The notes below the pieces were generated by a model, which was not told the DNA's origin, searched no databases, and was given only the letters and a program-made list of their open reading frames with translations. Below are positions 26,477 to 36,680 of a stretch of 64,000 nt of DNA, in pieces. This DNA is from Paraburkholderia mimosarum LMG 23256 = NBRC 106338 (lineage in GTDB: Bacteria; Pseudomonadota; Gammaproteobacteria; Burkholderiales; Burkholderiaceae): NCBI RefSeq assembly GCF_000739815.1, contig NZ_BBJJ01000014.1:1-64000 (forward strand), in the 5' to 3' direction. The position numbers were made by a program, and so were the translations under genes. The first letter of the stretch is position 1. Each line of letters begins with the position of its first letter.

Positions 26477-28045
26477 ATGAACACAACCTCCGATAGCGCT
26501 GCCGGCTCATCGGTCCAGCAGCTCAGGGACACGACGGGACTTGCAGGGCATCCGCGCGGGCTCACCACGCTGTTCTTCACCGAGATGTGGGAGCGATTCA
26601 GCTTCTACGGCATGAGAGCCATTCTCGTGCTGTACATGGTTGCGGCCCCGGGGCTTGGCGGCCTTGGTTACGACACGCCCCATGCGACGGCGATCTATGG
26701 CACGTATTCGATGGCCGCGTTTCTGCTCGCGCTTCCCGGCGGCATCATCGCCGACCAGTGGCTCGGCACGCGTCGAGCGGTGCTGATCGGCGGCATCATC
26801 ATCGCATGCGGCCACTTCACCATGGCCATTCCTGCGGTCCCGACGTTCTTCGCCGGGCTCGTGCTTGTCGCATGCGGGACGGGTCTGCTCAAGCCGAATG
26901 TGAGCGCACTCGTGGGCGGCCTCTACTCACAGGATGACGAGCGCCGCGACAGCGGATTTTCGATCTTCTACATGGGCATCAACATCGGCGCATTCCTCGC
27001 GCCGCTCGTCTGCGGCTTTCTTGCGGAAGCTGAGCCGTTCAGGAAGTTGCTTCGCTCATTCGGTATCGATCCGGTCAATAGCTGGCACTTCGGTTTTGCA
27101 GCCGCAGGCGTCGGCATGTTGATCGGGCTCATCGTTTTCTGGCGGCAAAGAGGCCGTCTCGCGCATGTCGGCAACCGGAACGTGGCAAAGCCTGTAGAGG
27201 CGACACAGAAGCCGCAAGGTGGTCTGCTGCGGACGTCGGTCTATATCGCGCTCGGCGTGTTCACCGTCATTGGCACGTTGCTCGCCGGAAGCAACTGGCA
27301 GAACGTGCTTCCTTTCCTGCTGGCCTTCGATGCGCTCGTTATCGTTGTGATGATGGGGATGCAGGAACAACTGACACGCGCCGAGTGGAAGCGCCTCGCC
27401 GTGATGGGCATCTATTTCGTCGTGACGATTGCTTTCTGGTCCGCATATGAACAGAAAGGCTCGAGCCTGAGTCTCTTTGCCAAGGATATGGTGCAGCGAA
27501 ATCTCGGCAGCTTCCTCGTACCGGCAGCCTGGTTCCAGTCGCTGACCGCACTGTACGTGATCCTGCTCGCCCCGGTGTTCGCGGCGCTCTGGGCATGGCT
27601 CGGCCCCCGGCAACCCTCGAGCCTCGCGAAGCTCGCCCTGGCGCCGCTGTTGATCGGCATTGGCTACGCCGGGTTTGCGATCATGGCCTCGTCGCTCTAT
27701 GTCGGCGCCAGGGTCAATCCGCTCTGGCTTGCCGGTCTGTTCCTGTTCGAAGTGTTTGGCGAACTCTGCCTGAGCCCTGTCGGCTTGAACCTCGTTACGA
27801 AGCTCGCACCCGTGAAGCTCGTTGGATTGATGATGGGACTCTGGTTCTTCGGTAGCTCGTTCGGGTACAAGCTCGCTGGTTACTTTGCGGGCTTTTACAT
27901 GCCCGTCCCGGCACGGTTGACATTGCTCTATGGGGGCATCGCCGCAGGGCTCATCGCCGTTTCTGCCCTGCTGTTCCTCATGATGCCGATGATGAGAAAG
28001 CTCGTCGGGGAAGAGCCGGCCCAGGCGGCGACTCACGCGCATTGA
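26477..28045 (+). CDS. POT/PTR family proton-dependent di-/tripeptide transporter
   Basis: The ATG at 26477 has AGAGGAGA just upstream. The 522-residue protein has the POT signature ExxERFxFYG (Glu36 to Gly45) and the PTR2 motif FSIFYMGINIGAFLAPLVCG, with about 12-14 membrane segments. It imports small peptides with protons across the inner membrane. It lies between an RpiR regulator and an isoaspartyl peptidase, which suggests beta-aspartyl dipeptides as substrate (inference). Confidence 0.93.
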   Translation: MNTTSDSAAGSSVQQLRDTTGLAGHPRGLTTLFFTEMWERFSFYGMRAILVLYMVAAPGLGGLGYDTPHATAIYGTYSMAAFLLALPGGIIADQWLGTRRAVLIGGIIIACGHFTMAIPAVPTFFAGLVLVACGTGLLKPNVSALVGGLYSQDDERRDSGFSIFYMGINIGAFLAPLVCGFLAEAEPFRKLLRSFGIDPVNSWHFGFAAAGVGMLIGLIVFWRQRGRLAHVGNRNVAKPVEATQKPQGGLLRTSVYIALGVFTVIGTLLAGSNWQNVLPFLLAFDALVIVVMMGMQEQLTRAEWKRLAVMGIYFVVTIAFWSAYEQKGSSLSLFAKDMVQRNLGSFLVPAAWFQSLTALYVILLAPVFAALWAWLGPRQPSSLAKLALAPLLIGIGYAGFAIMASSLYVGARVNPLWLAGLFLFEVFGELCLSPVGLNLVTKLAPVKLVGLMMGLWFFGSSFGYKLAGYFAGFYMPVPARLTLLYGGIAAGLIAVSALLFLMMPMMRKLVGEEPAQAATHAH

Positions 28046-28067
28046 TCCGATACGTAGGAGGAGTGAA

Positions 28068-29042
28068 ATGGCACAGTACGTCCTGGCAATCCACGGCGGC
28101 GCCGGAACGCTGCAGCGCGGCGTCATGTCGGCGGAACAGGAAGCCGCTCATCGGGCAGCACTCGAAGAAGCGCTCGAGGCAGGCCATCAGGTTCTAAAAG
28201 GCGGTGGATCGAGCGTCGAGGCCGTCGTCGCCGCCGTTGTCGCGTTGGAGAATTGCCCGCTTTTCAACGCAGGGCGCGGCTCCGTATTCACGCATGCGGG
28301 CACGCACGAAATGGACGCGGCCATCATGGAAGGCCATACGGGGCGCGCAGGCGCGGTGGCTGGCGTGTCCCGCATCAAGAATCCGGTCGTTGCGGCACAG
28401 CGCGTGATGGATCGCTCAACGCACGTGTTGCTCTCGGGAGCGGGGGCTGAGCAATTCGCCGCCGACGAAGGTCTGGCTCTCGAGAGCCCCGAATACTTCT
28501 ACACCGACTTTCGCTGGCAGCAGTTGCTCGCCGTGCGCGACACCGGACGCGAATTGCTTGATCACGACGGCACGGCACTGCTTCGCAAACAAGATCCTGG
28601 CGACGCGAGCGGACTCATCAATGGCGAGCACAAGTTCGGCACGGTCGGTGCGGTCGCGCTCGATGCAATGGGGCATCTGGCAGCGGCGACCTCCACCGGT
28701 GGCTTGACGAACAAGCGCCACGGGCGAATCGGCGATTCCCCGCTGATCGGATGCGGCACGTTTGCGGACGCACGCGTAGCCGTGTCCACGACGGGAACGG
28801 GAGAAGCGTTTATCCGCGCTGTCGCGGCTCATGACGTCGCAGCGCGAATGAAGTACGGTCACGCAACAGTCGATGAGGCTGCGCGCGCGGTCGTGAGCGA
28901 GGCGATCCCGCAGCAACGCGGCACGGGAGGGCTCATTGCCGTCGATGTCGAGGGGCATGTTTCGATGCCGTTCAACACCGAAGGCATGTATCGCGGCGTT
29001 GTTCAGAGCGATGGCAAGCGGTACATCGATATCTATCGGTAG
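28068..29042 (+). CDS. iaaA: isoaspartyl peptidase / L-asparaginase, Ntn-hydrolase
   Basis: The 324-residue protein is a plant-type asparaginase precursor. IHGGAGT lies at the N-terminus and NAGRGSVFTHAGTHEMDAAIM in the middle. The autocleavage site is before Thr192 in HKFGTVGAVALD, and the substrate loop TGTGEAFIRAVAAHDV follows. It would self-cleave into alpha and beta chains and hydrolyse beta-aspartyl dipeptides. A strong AGGAGGAG precedes the ATG, and the gene follows the peptide transporter after 22 bases. Confidence 0.94.
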   Translation: MAQYVLAIHGGAGTLQRGVMSAEQEAAHRAALEEALEAGHQVLKGGGSSVEAVVAAVVALENCPLFNAGRGSVFTHAGTHEMDAAIMEGHTGRAGAVAGVSRIKNPVVAAQRVMDRSTHVLLSGAGAEQFAADEGLALESPEYFYTDFRWQQLLAVRDTGRELLDHDGTALLRKQDPGDASGLINGEHKFGTVGAVALDAMGHLAAATSTGGLTNKRHGRIGDSPLIGCGTFADARVAVSTTGTGEAFIRAVAAHDVAARMKYGHATVDEAARAVVSEAIPQQRGTGGLIAVDVEGHVSMPFNTEGMYRGVVQSDGKRYIDIYR

Positions 29043-29143
29043 CTGGCGGCCTTCGCCTGGGAGCCGTTCGGATGAAATCGGTGCACTTGCGATAGCCATA
29101 GTCGGGGCAACGAGCCTGCACACTGGCGGAATTTCGTGAGCTG

Positions 29144-29272
29144 ACGCCTCGCAAAGGTTGAACACCTGGCGGGCGTAAGCCTCGCGACGCCCTATCCACC
29201 TGAAGCACGACCGGTTCGCGGTGCGTTGCGCGCTCATGAGGTGCGCAACGCCTGCGAACCGGTTTTGTTTTA
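29144..29272 (+). repeat. repeat element copy C with terminator hairpin
   Basis: It contains ACGCCTCGCAAAGGTTGAAC, CCTCGCGACGCC, CCACCTGAAGCACG and the complete hairpin (ACCGGTTCGC ... GCGAACCGGT) followed by TTTTGTTTT. Compared with copy B it has about 15 extra bases between the first two blocks. It lies about 100 bases after the iaaA stop and probably ends that transcript. Confidence 0.8.
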
Positions 29273-29519
29273 TGGCGCCTGCGCGTGAATTTGCACGCAG
29301 ATAGTGCCGCCGCATTGCTTTGGGGCAGTGCGCGCCCCATCAGCGGGCGGGGCCGGGCGTGGCCGCAGGCACTCGCCGCCTGTTCGACGGTGCCCGCAGT
29401 TGCGTATGCGGTGAGCGTCTACACGCTGCTCTTCGCCTCGAATCGAGGGGGCATGCACCTGCTGGCACGGATCTCGCTCAATGTCGTGCCGAGAGGTGCG
29501 AAGCAATTTGCATCATCTT
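29273..29519. other. upstream region of the guanidine operon
   Basis: About 250 bases between the repeat and the riboswitch. It must hold the operon promoter. I see no gene and no unambiguous promoter boxes. Confidence 0.5.
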
Positions 29520-29668
29520 AGGATCGCTAGGGTTCCGGTCGGTGCAACGCATGAGTCCATGCCGCGCGTTCGATGCCTGGTCCGAGAGCAATCCGGTCTC
29601 GTCCACCACCTTGTCCGCAAGGCGGCGATGAGGCTCCACGGAGGGATAAAAGCCCGGGAGGTCGCGAT
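29520..29668 (+). promoter_or_regulatory. guanidine-I riboswitch (ykkC)
   Basis: All conserved blocks of the ykkC class I aptamer are present in order. CTAGGGTTCCG starts at 29527, CTGGTCCGAGAG follows at about 29577, and ACGGAGGGATAAAAGCCCGG lies near 29638. A variable arm between them holds a CTTGTCCGCAAGG hairpin. This RNA binds guanidinium and turns on guanidine carboxylase or exporter genes. It lies about 50 bases before the first DUF1989 gene and presumably controls the whole 10-kb operon. Confidence 0.95.
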
Positions 29669-29716
29669 GTCGTTCGGTCGCCCTCTCACGTCCTATCCCT
29701 TCGCAAAGGAGCCTCC

Positions 29717-30484
29717 ATGCCGTCCAGCTTCGCTTCAGCTACCGCGCAGCCTGATCTTCCACACGTCGATGTGCTTTGGGAAACCGTGATTCCCGCGGGC
29801 ACGCACTGGTCGGGCATCCTGCGCCGCGGCCTCGCGCTGCGCGTGATCGACCTCGAAGGCGGCGCGAATCTCGCCGCCGTGTTTCATCGCCAGGAAGATC
29901 TGCTCGAACGCTACAACATGGCCGATACGCTCAAGGCGCAGCACACGGCCCATCTCACGCGCGGCCACGTGCTCTACACCGACATGGGCCGCGTGATTGC
30001 CTCGATCACGGCCGATACGCTCGGCTGGCACGATCCGCTCGGCGGCGTCGGCGACGCGGCACTGTTTGCACGCAAGTACGGCGAAAAGCGCTACCAGGCG
30101 CATCGCAACGAGATGATCCGCAACGGGCGCGACAGCCTCGTGCTCGAACTCGCCAAGTACGGCCTCGGCGCGCGCGATCTCGTGGCCAACGTGAACTTCT
30201 TCAGCAAGGTCGCCGTGGGGGAGGACGGTGCGCTCGAATTCGTGCCGCGCCACTCGCGCGCGGGCGCGGCGTTCGACCTGCGCTTCGAAATGAACACGCT
30301 CGCCGCGTTCTCGACGGCGCCGCATCCGCTCGATCCGCACGCTCAATACGCGCCGAAGCCCGTGAAGCTCGTCGCCTGGCGCGCCTATGCGGCCGACGCC
30401 TGCGCGCCTGCCGACGATCCGTGCCGCACGGCCTGCGCCGAGAACGAGCGCGGCTTCGTCAACACCGACCGTCTGTTCGCCTGA
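29717..30484 (+). CDS. DUF1989 protein, urea amidolyase-associated protein 1 (carboxyguanidine deiminase subunit)
   Basis: The 255-residue protein starts at the ATG at 29717 with AAAGGAG upstream. DUF1989 features are [20 protein letters not shown] and [12 protein letters not shown]. Such pairs encode CgdA/CgdB, which release ammonia from carboxyguanidine to give allophanate. Where the partner protein has HSCRDSYL, this one has IRNGRDSL, so it lacks that cysteine and may be the non-metal-binding subunit (observation plus inference). First gene after the riboswitch. Confidence 0.88.
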   Translation: MPSSFASATAQPDLPHVDVLWETVIPAGTHWSGILRRGLALRVIDLEGGANLAAVFHRQEDLLERYNMADTLKAQHTAHLTRGHVLYTDMGRVIASITADTLGWHDPLGGVGDAALFARKYGEKRYQAHRNEMIRNGRDSLVLELAKYGLGARDLVANVNFFSKVAVGEDGALEFVPRHSRAGAAFDLRFEMNTLAAFSTAPHPLDPHAQYAPKPVKLVAWRAYAADACAPADDPCRTACAENERGFVNTDRLFA

Positions 30485-30500
30485 GCGCAAGGGAGCCGTC

Positions 30501-31154
30501 ATGCCGATCATCGAAAGCGCGCTCGACGAGCGCAACGCACACACCGATTTCACCTTGCCCGCGGGCGAGCCGTGGCTGCACGACATGAAGCGTGGCGAGA
30601 CGCTGCGCATCGTCGATCTCGAAGGCAACCAGGCCGTGGACACGCTCTTCTACAGCAGCGCCGACCCCACGGAGCGATATAGCGCGCAGGACACCATCCG
30701 CGCACAGCGCAACCTCTATCTGAGCGCGGGCAGCGTGCTCATGTCGAACCGTGGCGCGCCGCTCCTTACCATCGTCGCCGACACGTGCGGCCGTCATGAC
30801 ACGCTGGGCGGCGCCTGCGCGGCCGAGAGCAACACGGTGCGCTACGCGCTCGAAAAGCGCCATATGCACAGCTGCCGCGACAGCTACCTCAACGCGCTCG
30901 CGCACTGCACCTGCGGCGTCGGCGCACTGCTCGGCAAGCGCGACATCGTCAGCAACATCAACTTCTTCATGAACGTGCCCGTTACGCCGCTTGGCAAGCT
31001 CACGTTCGAAGACGGCATCTCCGCGCCGGGCAAATACGTCGAAGTGCGCGCGGAACAGGACGTGACGGTGCTGATTTCGAACTGCCCGCAGCTGAACAAT
31101 CCCTGCAACGGTTACAACCCGACGCCCGTGCGTCTGCTCGTCTGGGGGGCATGA
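30501..31154 (+). CDS. DUF1989 protein, urea amidolyase-associated protein 2 (carboxyguanidine deiminase subunit)
   Basis: The 217-residue paralogue of the previous gene has [17 protein letters not shown] and [11 protein letters not shown]. It has a probable metal/active-site patch around His121, His123 and Cys125 ([13 protein letters not shown]) followed by CTCG. It starts 16 bases after the first DUF1989 gene, and its stop overlaps the carboxylase start by ATGA. The heterodimer is expected to convert carboxyguanidine to allophanate and ammonium. Confidence 0.88.
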   Translation: MPIIESALDERNAHTDFTLPAGEPWLHDMKRGETLRIVDLEGNQAVDTLFYSSADPTERYSAQDTIRAQRNLYLSAGSVLMSNRGAPLLTIVADTCGRHDTLGGACAAESNTVRYALEKRHMHSCRDSYLNALAHCTCGVGALLGKRDIVSNINFFMNVPVTPLGKLTFEDGISAPGKYVEVRAEQDVTVLISNCPQLNNPCNGYNPTPVRLLVWGA

Positions 31155-34100
31155 CGATGGCGCTCGACAAGGTTCTTATTGCCAACCGCGGCGAGATTGC
31201 GTGCCGCGTGATCCGCACGCTCAAGCGCCTCGGCATCGCATCGGTGGCCGTGTACTCCGAGGCGGACCGCCACGCGATGCACGTGATGCTCGCGGACGAG
31301 GCCGTTTGCATCGGGCCCGCGCCCGTCGCGCAAAGCTATCTGAACGCCGAGGCCATTCTCGCGGCGGCGCGCAGCACCGGTGCACAGGCCGTGCATCCGG
31401 GCTACGGCTTTCTTTCGGAAAACGAAGCATTTGCGAGTGCATGCGAGCGGGCGGGCATCGCCTTCATCGGCCCGCGCCCCGAGCACATGACGGCCTTCGG
31501 CCTCAAGCACACGGCACGCGAGATCGCGCGCGCCAACGACGTGGCGCTGTTGCCGGGCACCGGCCTGCTGCCCGACGTGGCGTCGGCGCTCGAAGCGGCG
31601 GCAACGCTCGGCTACCCCGTGATGCTCAAGAGCACGGCGGGTGGCGGCGGCATCGGCATGTCGCTGTGCCACGATCCCGCGCAGCTCGAAACCGCCTTCG
31701 CCTCGGTCGTGCGCCTTGGCGAGAGCAACTTCGCGAATAGCGGCGTGTACCTGGAAAAGTTCGTCGAGCACGCGCGCCATATCGAAGTGCAGGTGTTCGG
31801 CGACGGCAGGGGCAACGTGATCTCGCTCGGCGAGCGCGACTGCTCGGTGCAGCGGCGCAACCAGAAAGTGATCGAGGAGACGCCCGCGCCGGGCCTGACC
31901 GACGACGAACGCCGCGCTTTGCACGCCACCGCCGTGCGTCTCGCGAAAGCGGTGAGCTATGCGAGCGCGGGCACGGTGGAGTTCGTGTTCGACACGCAAA
32001 CCCGCGCGTTCTACTTCCTCGAAGTGAACACGCGGCTCCAGGTGGAGCATGGCGTGACCGAGGAGGTGTACGGCGTCGACCTCGTGGAATGGATGATCCG
32101 CCAGGCCGAGGGCACGCTTGCGCCGCTCGACACGCTCGCACCGGCCAATACGCTCGCGCCGGGCGCGGCGAGCATCCAGGTGCGCGTCTACGCCGAAGAT
32201 CCGAATCGCCAGTTCCAGCCGAGTTCGGGGCTGCTCACGCACGTGGCGTTTCCCGCCGATGCGCGCGTGGACACGTGGATCGACGCGGGCACCGAAGTCA
32301 GCGCGTTCTACGACCCGCTGCTCGCGAAGATCATCGCCACGGGCGCGACGCGCGAAGCGGCGCTCGCGAAACTCGGCGAGGCGCTCTCGCGAACCGGGCT
32401 CTACGGCATCGAAACGAATCTCGACTATCTGCGCGCGATCGTTGGCTCCGCAACGTTCGTGGCCGGCGAGCAGACCACGGGTTTTCTCGGCCGCTTCCTC
32501 TTTGCGCCGCACACCATCGACGTGCTCGACGGCGGCGTGCAGACCACGGTGCAGCAGACGCCGGGGCGCCTCGGTTACTGGGACGTGGGCGTGCCGCCCT
32601 CGGGCCCGATGGACGACCGCTCGTTCAATCTCGCCAACGCGCTGCTCGGCAACGCGCCCGATGCGGCGGGCCTCGAATTCACGATGGTGGGCGCGACGCT
32701 GCGCTTCAACACGGAAACGCTGTTCGTGCTCGGCGGCGCGCCGCTGTCCGCGACGCTGGACCGCGAGCCGGTGCCGTACTGGCAGGTGGTGCGCGCGAGC
32801 GCGGGAATGGTGCTCAAGCTCGGCGGCGTGACGGGTGCCGGTGTGCGCGCGTGCCTCGCGGTGAAGGGCGGCCTGCAGGTGCCCGACTATCTTGGCAGCA
32901 AGGCGACCTTCACGCTCGGCCAGTTCGGCGGCCACGCGGGTCGCGCGCTGCGCAAGGGCGACGTGCTGCATCTCGCGCCGGATGCAGGCAAGGGCGGGAC
33001 GGTCGAAGCGGGCACGCGGCTCGCGGCGGAACGCGTGCCGGTGCTCACGCACGAGTGGGCGCTGGCGGTGCTCGACGGCCCGCACGGCGCGCCCGACTTT
33101 CTCACGCGCGAAGACATTGCGATGCTCTACGAAGCGCGCTGGACCGTGCACTACAACTCGAGCCGCACAGGGGTGCGCCTGATCGGCCCGAAGCCGCAAT
33201 GGGCGCGCGCGGACGGCGGCGAGGCGGGGCTGCATCCCTCGAACATCCACGACAACGCCTATGCGATCGGCGCCGTGGACTTCACGGGCGACATGCCCGT
33301 GATTCTCGGCCCGGACGGCCCGAGCCTGGGCGGCTTCGTGTGCCCGGTCACGGTGATCGGCGAGGAACTGTGGAAGCTCGGGCAGCTGCGCCCCGGCGAT
33401 ACGGTGCGGTTCGTGCCCGCCGCGCCTGACATGCTTGCCGCTGCAAAAGAAAATGCGCACGAATGCGTGCTCTATCGCGCCGAGCAGGCGGGCGAAGGCG
33501 TGGGCGTGGTCTATCGCCGTTCGGGCGACCGCAACCTGTTGATCGAATACGGGCCGCCCGTACTCGATCTGAAACTACGTTTCCGTGTGCATGCGCTGAT
33601 GAACTGGCTCGAAGCGCACCGCCTGCCGGGTATCGTCGATCTCACGCCGGGTATTCGCTCGTTGCAGGTGCATTTCGATCCCGCGCTGCTCACGCGCGAC
33701 CAGCTGATCGATCATCTCAAGGATGCCGAGGCAGCGCTGCCCGCCGTCGATGCGATGCGCGTGCCGAACCGCATCGTCCATTTGCCGCTCTCGTGGGACG
33801 ACCCGTCCACGCGGGTCGCCATCGAGCGGTACATGCAGTCGGTGCGCCCCGACGCGCCGTGGTGCCCGAGCAATATCGAGTTCATCCGCCGCATCAACGG
33901 CCTGGCGAGCATCGACGACGTGAAACGCATCGTCTTCGACGCGCGCTATCTCGTGCTCGGCCTCGGCGACGTCTATCTCGGCGCGCCCGTGGCGACGCCG
34001 GTCGACCCGCGCCACCGGCTCGTCACCACCAAGTACAACCCGGCGCGCACGTGGACGCCGGAGAACGCCGTGGGCATCGGCGGCGCGTATCTCTGCGTGT

Positions 34101-34792
34101 ACGGCATGGAGGGTCCGGGCGGTTATCAGTTCGTGGGCCGCACCGTGCAGATGTGGAATCGCTATCGCACGACGACCGAGTTCGCGCCGGGCAAGCCCTG
34201 GCTGCTGCGCTTCTTCGACGAAATCCGCTTCTACGAGGTGAGCGAAGCGGAACTTGCCGAGTGGCGCAGCGAATTCCTCGCGGGGCGGCGCAATCTGCGC
34301 ATCGAGGAGTCGGTGTTCGATCTCGGCGAATACGAGCGCTTCCTGCGCGACGAGGCCGCTTCGATCGCCGCGTTCAAGGCGACGCAGCAAGCCTCGTTCG
34401 ATGCCGAGCGCGAGCGCTGGCGCGCGGCGGGGCAGGCGGACTACGTGGCCGAGGCCGCGGAGGACGAAGCGGCAAGCGCGGCGCGCGCCGCCGTTGCCCT
34501 GGCCGACGACTGTCTTGCGATCGGCGCCGATGTTTCGGGCAGCGTCTGGAAGCTGCTCGTTGCAGTGGGTGAGCGCGTCGAAGAGGGCCAGGATCTGGCG
34601 ATTCTCGAATCGATGAAGATGGAAGTGACCGTGACCGCGAGTGCGGCCGGGGTGATCGAAGCCCTCGATTGCGCGGCGGGCGACGCCGTGGTCACGGGCC
34701 AGCGCCTGATGGTGATTCGTGTGGAATCCGAAGTATCAGGCGATACCGAACAAGCAACCGCCGTAAGCGGCGAGGAGGCCGCATGCGAATGA
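31151..34792 (+). CDS. biotin-dependent guanidine/urea carboxylase
   Basis: The 1213-residue single-chain enzyme has these domains in order. Biotin carboxylase (about 1-450) has [17 protein letters not shown] and the ATP-grasp GGGGIGMS. Next is a KipA/AHS2-type carboxyltransferase half (about 458-765, [20 protein letters not shown]), then a KipI/AHS1-type half (about 785-1010). The C-terminal biotinyl domain has the biotin lysine Lys1156 in ESMKMEV. Family members carboxylate urea or guanidine. The upstream guanidine-I riboswitch and DUF1989 pair favour guanidine as the physiological substrate. Start at 31151, or two codons later at 31157. Confidence 0.93.
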   Translation: MTMALDKVLIANRGEIACRVIRTLKRLGIASVAVYSEADRHAMHVMLADEAVCIGPAPVAQSYLNAEAILAAARSTGAQAVHPGYGFLSENEAFASACERAGIAFIGPRPEHMTAFGLKHTAREIARANDVALLPGTGLLPDVASALEAAATLGYPVMLKSTAGGGGIGMSLCHDPAQLETAFASVVRLGESNFANSGVYLEKFVEHARHIEVQVFGDGRGNVISLGERDCSVQRRNQKVIEETPAPGLTDDERRALHATAVRLAKAVSYASAGTVEFVFDTQTRAFYFLEVNTRLQVEHGVTEEVYGVDLVEWMIRQAEGTLAPLDTLAPANTLAPGAASIQVRVYAEDPNRQFQPSSGLLTHVAFPADARVDTWIDAGTEVSAFYDPLLAKIIATGATREAALAKLGEALSRTGLYGIETNLDYLRAIVGSATFVAGEQTTGFLGRFLFAPHTIDVLDGGVQTTVQQTPGRLGYWDVGVPPSGPMDDRSFNLANALLGNAPDAAGLEFTMVGATLRFNTETLFVLGGAPLSATLDREPVPYWQVVRASAGMVLKLGGVTGAGVRACLAVKGGLQVPDYLGSKATFTLGQFGGHAGRALRKGDVLHLAPDAGKGGTVEAGTRLAAERVPVLTHEWALAVLDGPHGAPDFLTREDIAMLYEARWTVHYNSSRTGVRLIGPKPQWARADGGEAGLHPSNIHDNAYAIGAVDFTGDMPVILGPDGPSLGGFVCPVTVIGEELWKLGQLRPGDTVRFVPAAPDMLAAAKENAHECVLYRAEQAGEGVGVVYRRSGDRNLLIEYGPPVLDLKLRFRVHALMNWLEAHRLPGIVDLTPGIRSLQVHFDPALLTRDQLIDHLKDAEAALPAVDAMRVPNRIVHLPLSWDDPSTRVAIERYMQSVRPDAPWCPSNIEFIRRINGLASIDDVKRIVFDARYLVLGLGDVYLGAPVATPVDPRHRLVTTKYNPARTWTPENAVGIGGAYLCVYGMEGPGGYQFVGRTVQMWNRYRTTTEFAPGKPWLLRFFDEIRFYEVSEAELAEWRSEFLAGRRNLRIEESVFDLGEYERFLRDEAASIAAFKATQQASFDAERERWRAAGQADYVAEAAEDEAASAARAAVALADDCLAIGADVSGSVWKLLVAVGERVEEGQDLAILESMKMEVTVTASAAGVIEALDCAAGDAVVTGQRLMVIRVESEVSGDTEQATAVSGEEAACE

Positions 34793-36624
34793 ATCAGCAC
34801 GACGATCTGCCCATGACCATCGATGCGCTGCGCGCACGGTATCTGGAGGGCAGCCTCACCCCGGCGCAACTCGTCGAGCGCATCGCCGCGCGTACCGCCG
34901 GCGACGATCCGCATCGCGTGTGGATCCGCGCGCTCACGCGCGACGAGATGATGCGTTACGCCGATGCGCTCGCGCAACACGATCCGGCCACGTTGCCGCT
35001 TTACGGCGTGCCGTTCGCGATCAAGGACAACATCGATCTCGCGGGCGTGCCGACCACGGCCGGATGCCCCGCCTATGCGTACACGCCGGAGCGCAGCGCG
35101 CCCGTGGTCGAGCGGCTGATCGCGGCGGGCGCGATTCCGGTGGGCAAGACCAACCTCGACCAGTTCGCCACGGGGCTTTCGGGCCAGCGCTCACCCTATG
35201 GCGCGTGCCGCAACGCGCTCGATCCGGAGTACGCCTCGGGCGGTTCCAGCTCGGGCTCGGCCGTTGCCGTGGCGCTTGGTCTCGCCGCGTTCTCGCTAGG
35301 CACCGATACGGCGGGTTCGGGCCGCGTGCCGGCGGCCTTTCATGGTCTGGTGGGTCTCAAGCCGACGAAAGGCGTGCTGAGCACGATGGGCGTGGTGCCC
35401 GCGTGTCGCTCGCTAGATTGCGTCTCGATCTTCGCGCCTTCGGCAAACGACGCGCAGCGCGTGTTCGAATGCGCACGCGGCGTGACCGAAGGCGATCCCT
35501 ATGCGCGCGCCTGGCAACCGGGAGGCCGCGAAGGCGGCTCGCTCGCGGGCGTGCGCTTCGGCGTGCCGCGCGCGGCGCAACTGAACTTCTACGGTGACGC
35601 CTCGTATGCGGCAGCGTTCGACGCGGCGCTCGCGAAGCTGCGCGCAGCCGGGGCAGAGCTCGTAGAGATCGACATCGAGCCGTTCCTCGCCACAGCGCGG
35701 CTGCTCTACGAAGGCCCGTTCGTGGCCGAGCGTCTTGCCGCGATTCGCCCGTTCTTCGAGGCGCAACCCGAGGCGCTCCATGCCGTGACGCGCGAGATCA
35801 TCGGCGGCGCGGCGCGCTGGAGCGCGGCCGACGCTTTCGCGGCGTTCGACCGGCTCGCCGCGCTGCGCATGGAGAGCGAACGCGTGTGGCCGCATGTCGA
35901 CGCGCTCGTCACGCCGACCTCGCCGACCACGTCGACGGTGGCGGAACTCGAAGCGGACCCGATCGGCGTGAACGCGCGCTTTGGCTACTACACGAACTTC
36001 GTGAACCTCCTCGATCTCAGTGCGCTCGCCGTGCCGGCGGGCGAATGCACGACGGGCCGGCACGCGGGCAAGCCGTTCGGCATCACATTCGTTGCGCGTG
36101 CACACGACGACGCCTATCTGCTCGGCCTCGCCCGTGCCTGGCTGGGTGAGCATGGGTGCCCGGCGCCGCGTGACGCAAAGGACGACCCGGCGCCCACGGT
36201 TCGCGTGGCCGTGGTGGGCGCGCACCTGAGCGGCGAACCGCTCAATGGGCAACTGACCGGGCGCGGCGCACGGCTCGTCGAAAGCACCACCACGGCGAAT
36301 GCCTATCGTCTTTACGCGCTCCCGCAGGCCCGACCGCAAGATCCCGCGAAGCCTGGCCTCGTGCGTGTGAACGAAGGGGGCACGGCGATCGAGGTCGAAG
36401 TCTGGGAGATGCCGACGGCTGCCTTCGGCTCGTTCGTCGCGGCCATTCCGGCGCCGCTCGGCATCGGCACGCTCGAACTCGCGAGCGGGAGCACTGCGCT
36501 CGGCTTTCTGTGCGAGAGCGCCGCGCTGGCGAACGCACCCGACATCAGCGCTTACGGCGGTTGGCGCGCGTATCGCGCGGCACAGTCGCAGTCGCAAACC
36601 CAAACCGAGCGCATCGGAGCATGA
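34783..36624 (+). CDS. atzF: allophanate hydrolase
   Basis: The ATG at 34783 has AGGAGG five bases upstream and overlaps the carboxylase end by ten bases. The 613-residue protein is an amidase-signature enzyme with the expected triad Lys81 (FAIKDN), cis-Ser155 (GGSSSGSA) and Ser179 ([10 protein letters not shown]), with the same spacing as in AtzF. The C-terminal domain (about 465-600) is the allophanate hydrolase extension with GHAG-like features replaced here by [15 protein letters not shown]. It splits allophanate into ammonium and carbon dioxide, the last step of the pathway. Confidence 0.94.
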   Translation: MRMNQHDDLPMTIDALRARYLEGSLTPAQLVERIAARTAGDDPHRVWIRALTRDEMMRYADALAQHDPATLPLYGVPFAIKDNIDLAGVPTTAGCPAYAYTPERSAPVVERLIAAGAIPVGKTNLDQFATGLSGQRSPYGACRNALDPEYASGGSSSGSAVAVALGLAAFSLGTDTAGSGRVPAAFHGLVGLKPTKGVLSTMGVVPACRSLDCVSIFAPSANDAQRVFECARGVTEGDPYARAWQPGGREGGSLAGVRFGVPRAAQLNFYGDASYAAAFDAALAKLRAAGAELVEIDIEPFLATARLLYEGPFVAERLAAIRPFFEAQPEALHAVTREIIGGAARWSAADAFAAFDRLAALRMESERVWPHVDALVTPTSPTTSTVAELEADPIGVNARFGYYTNFVNLLDLSALAVPAGECTTGRHAGKPFGITFVARAHDDAYLLGLARAWLGEHGCPAPRDAKDDPAPTVRVAVVGAHLSGEPLNGQLTGRGARLVESTTTANAYRLYALPQARPQDPAKPGLVRVNEGGTAIEVEVWEMPTAAFGSFVAAIPAPLGIGTLELASGSTALGFLCESAALANAPDISAYGGWRAYRAAQSQSQTQTERIGA

Positions 36625-36680
36625 ATCCCCACGCCCTTATATCAAGCAGTCCGCTGCATCTTTACTCCTGGAGATCCGTC

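Noticed and set aside
31112-33460. 782-codon minus-strand open frame
   Set aside because: Complement of the biotin carboxylase gene. The composition is His/Arg/Ala-rich and no domain is recognisable.
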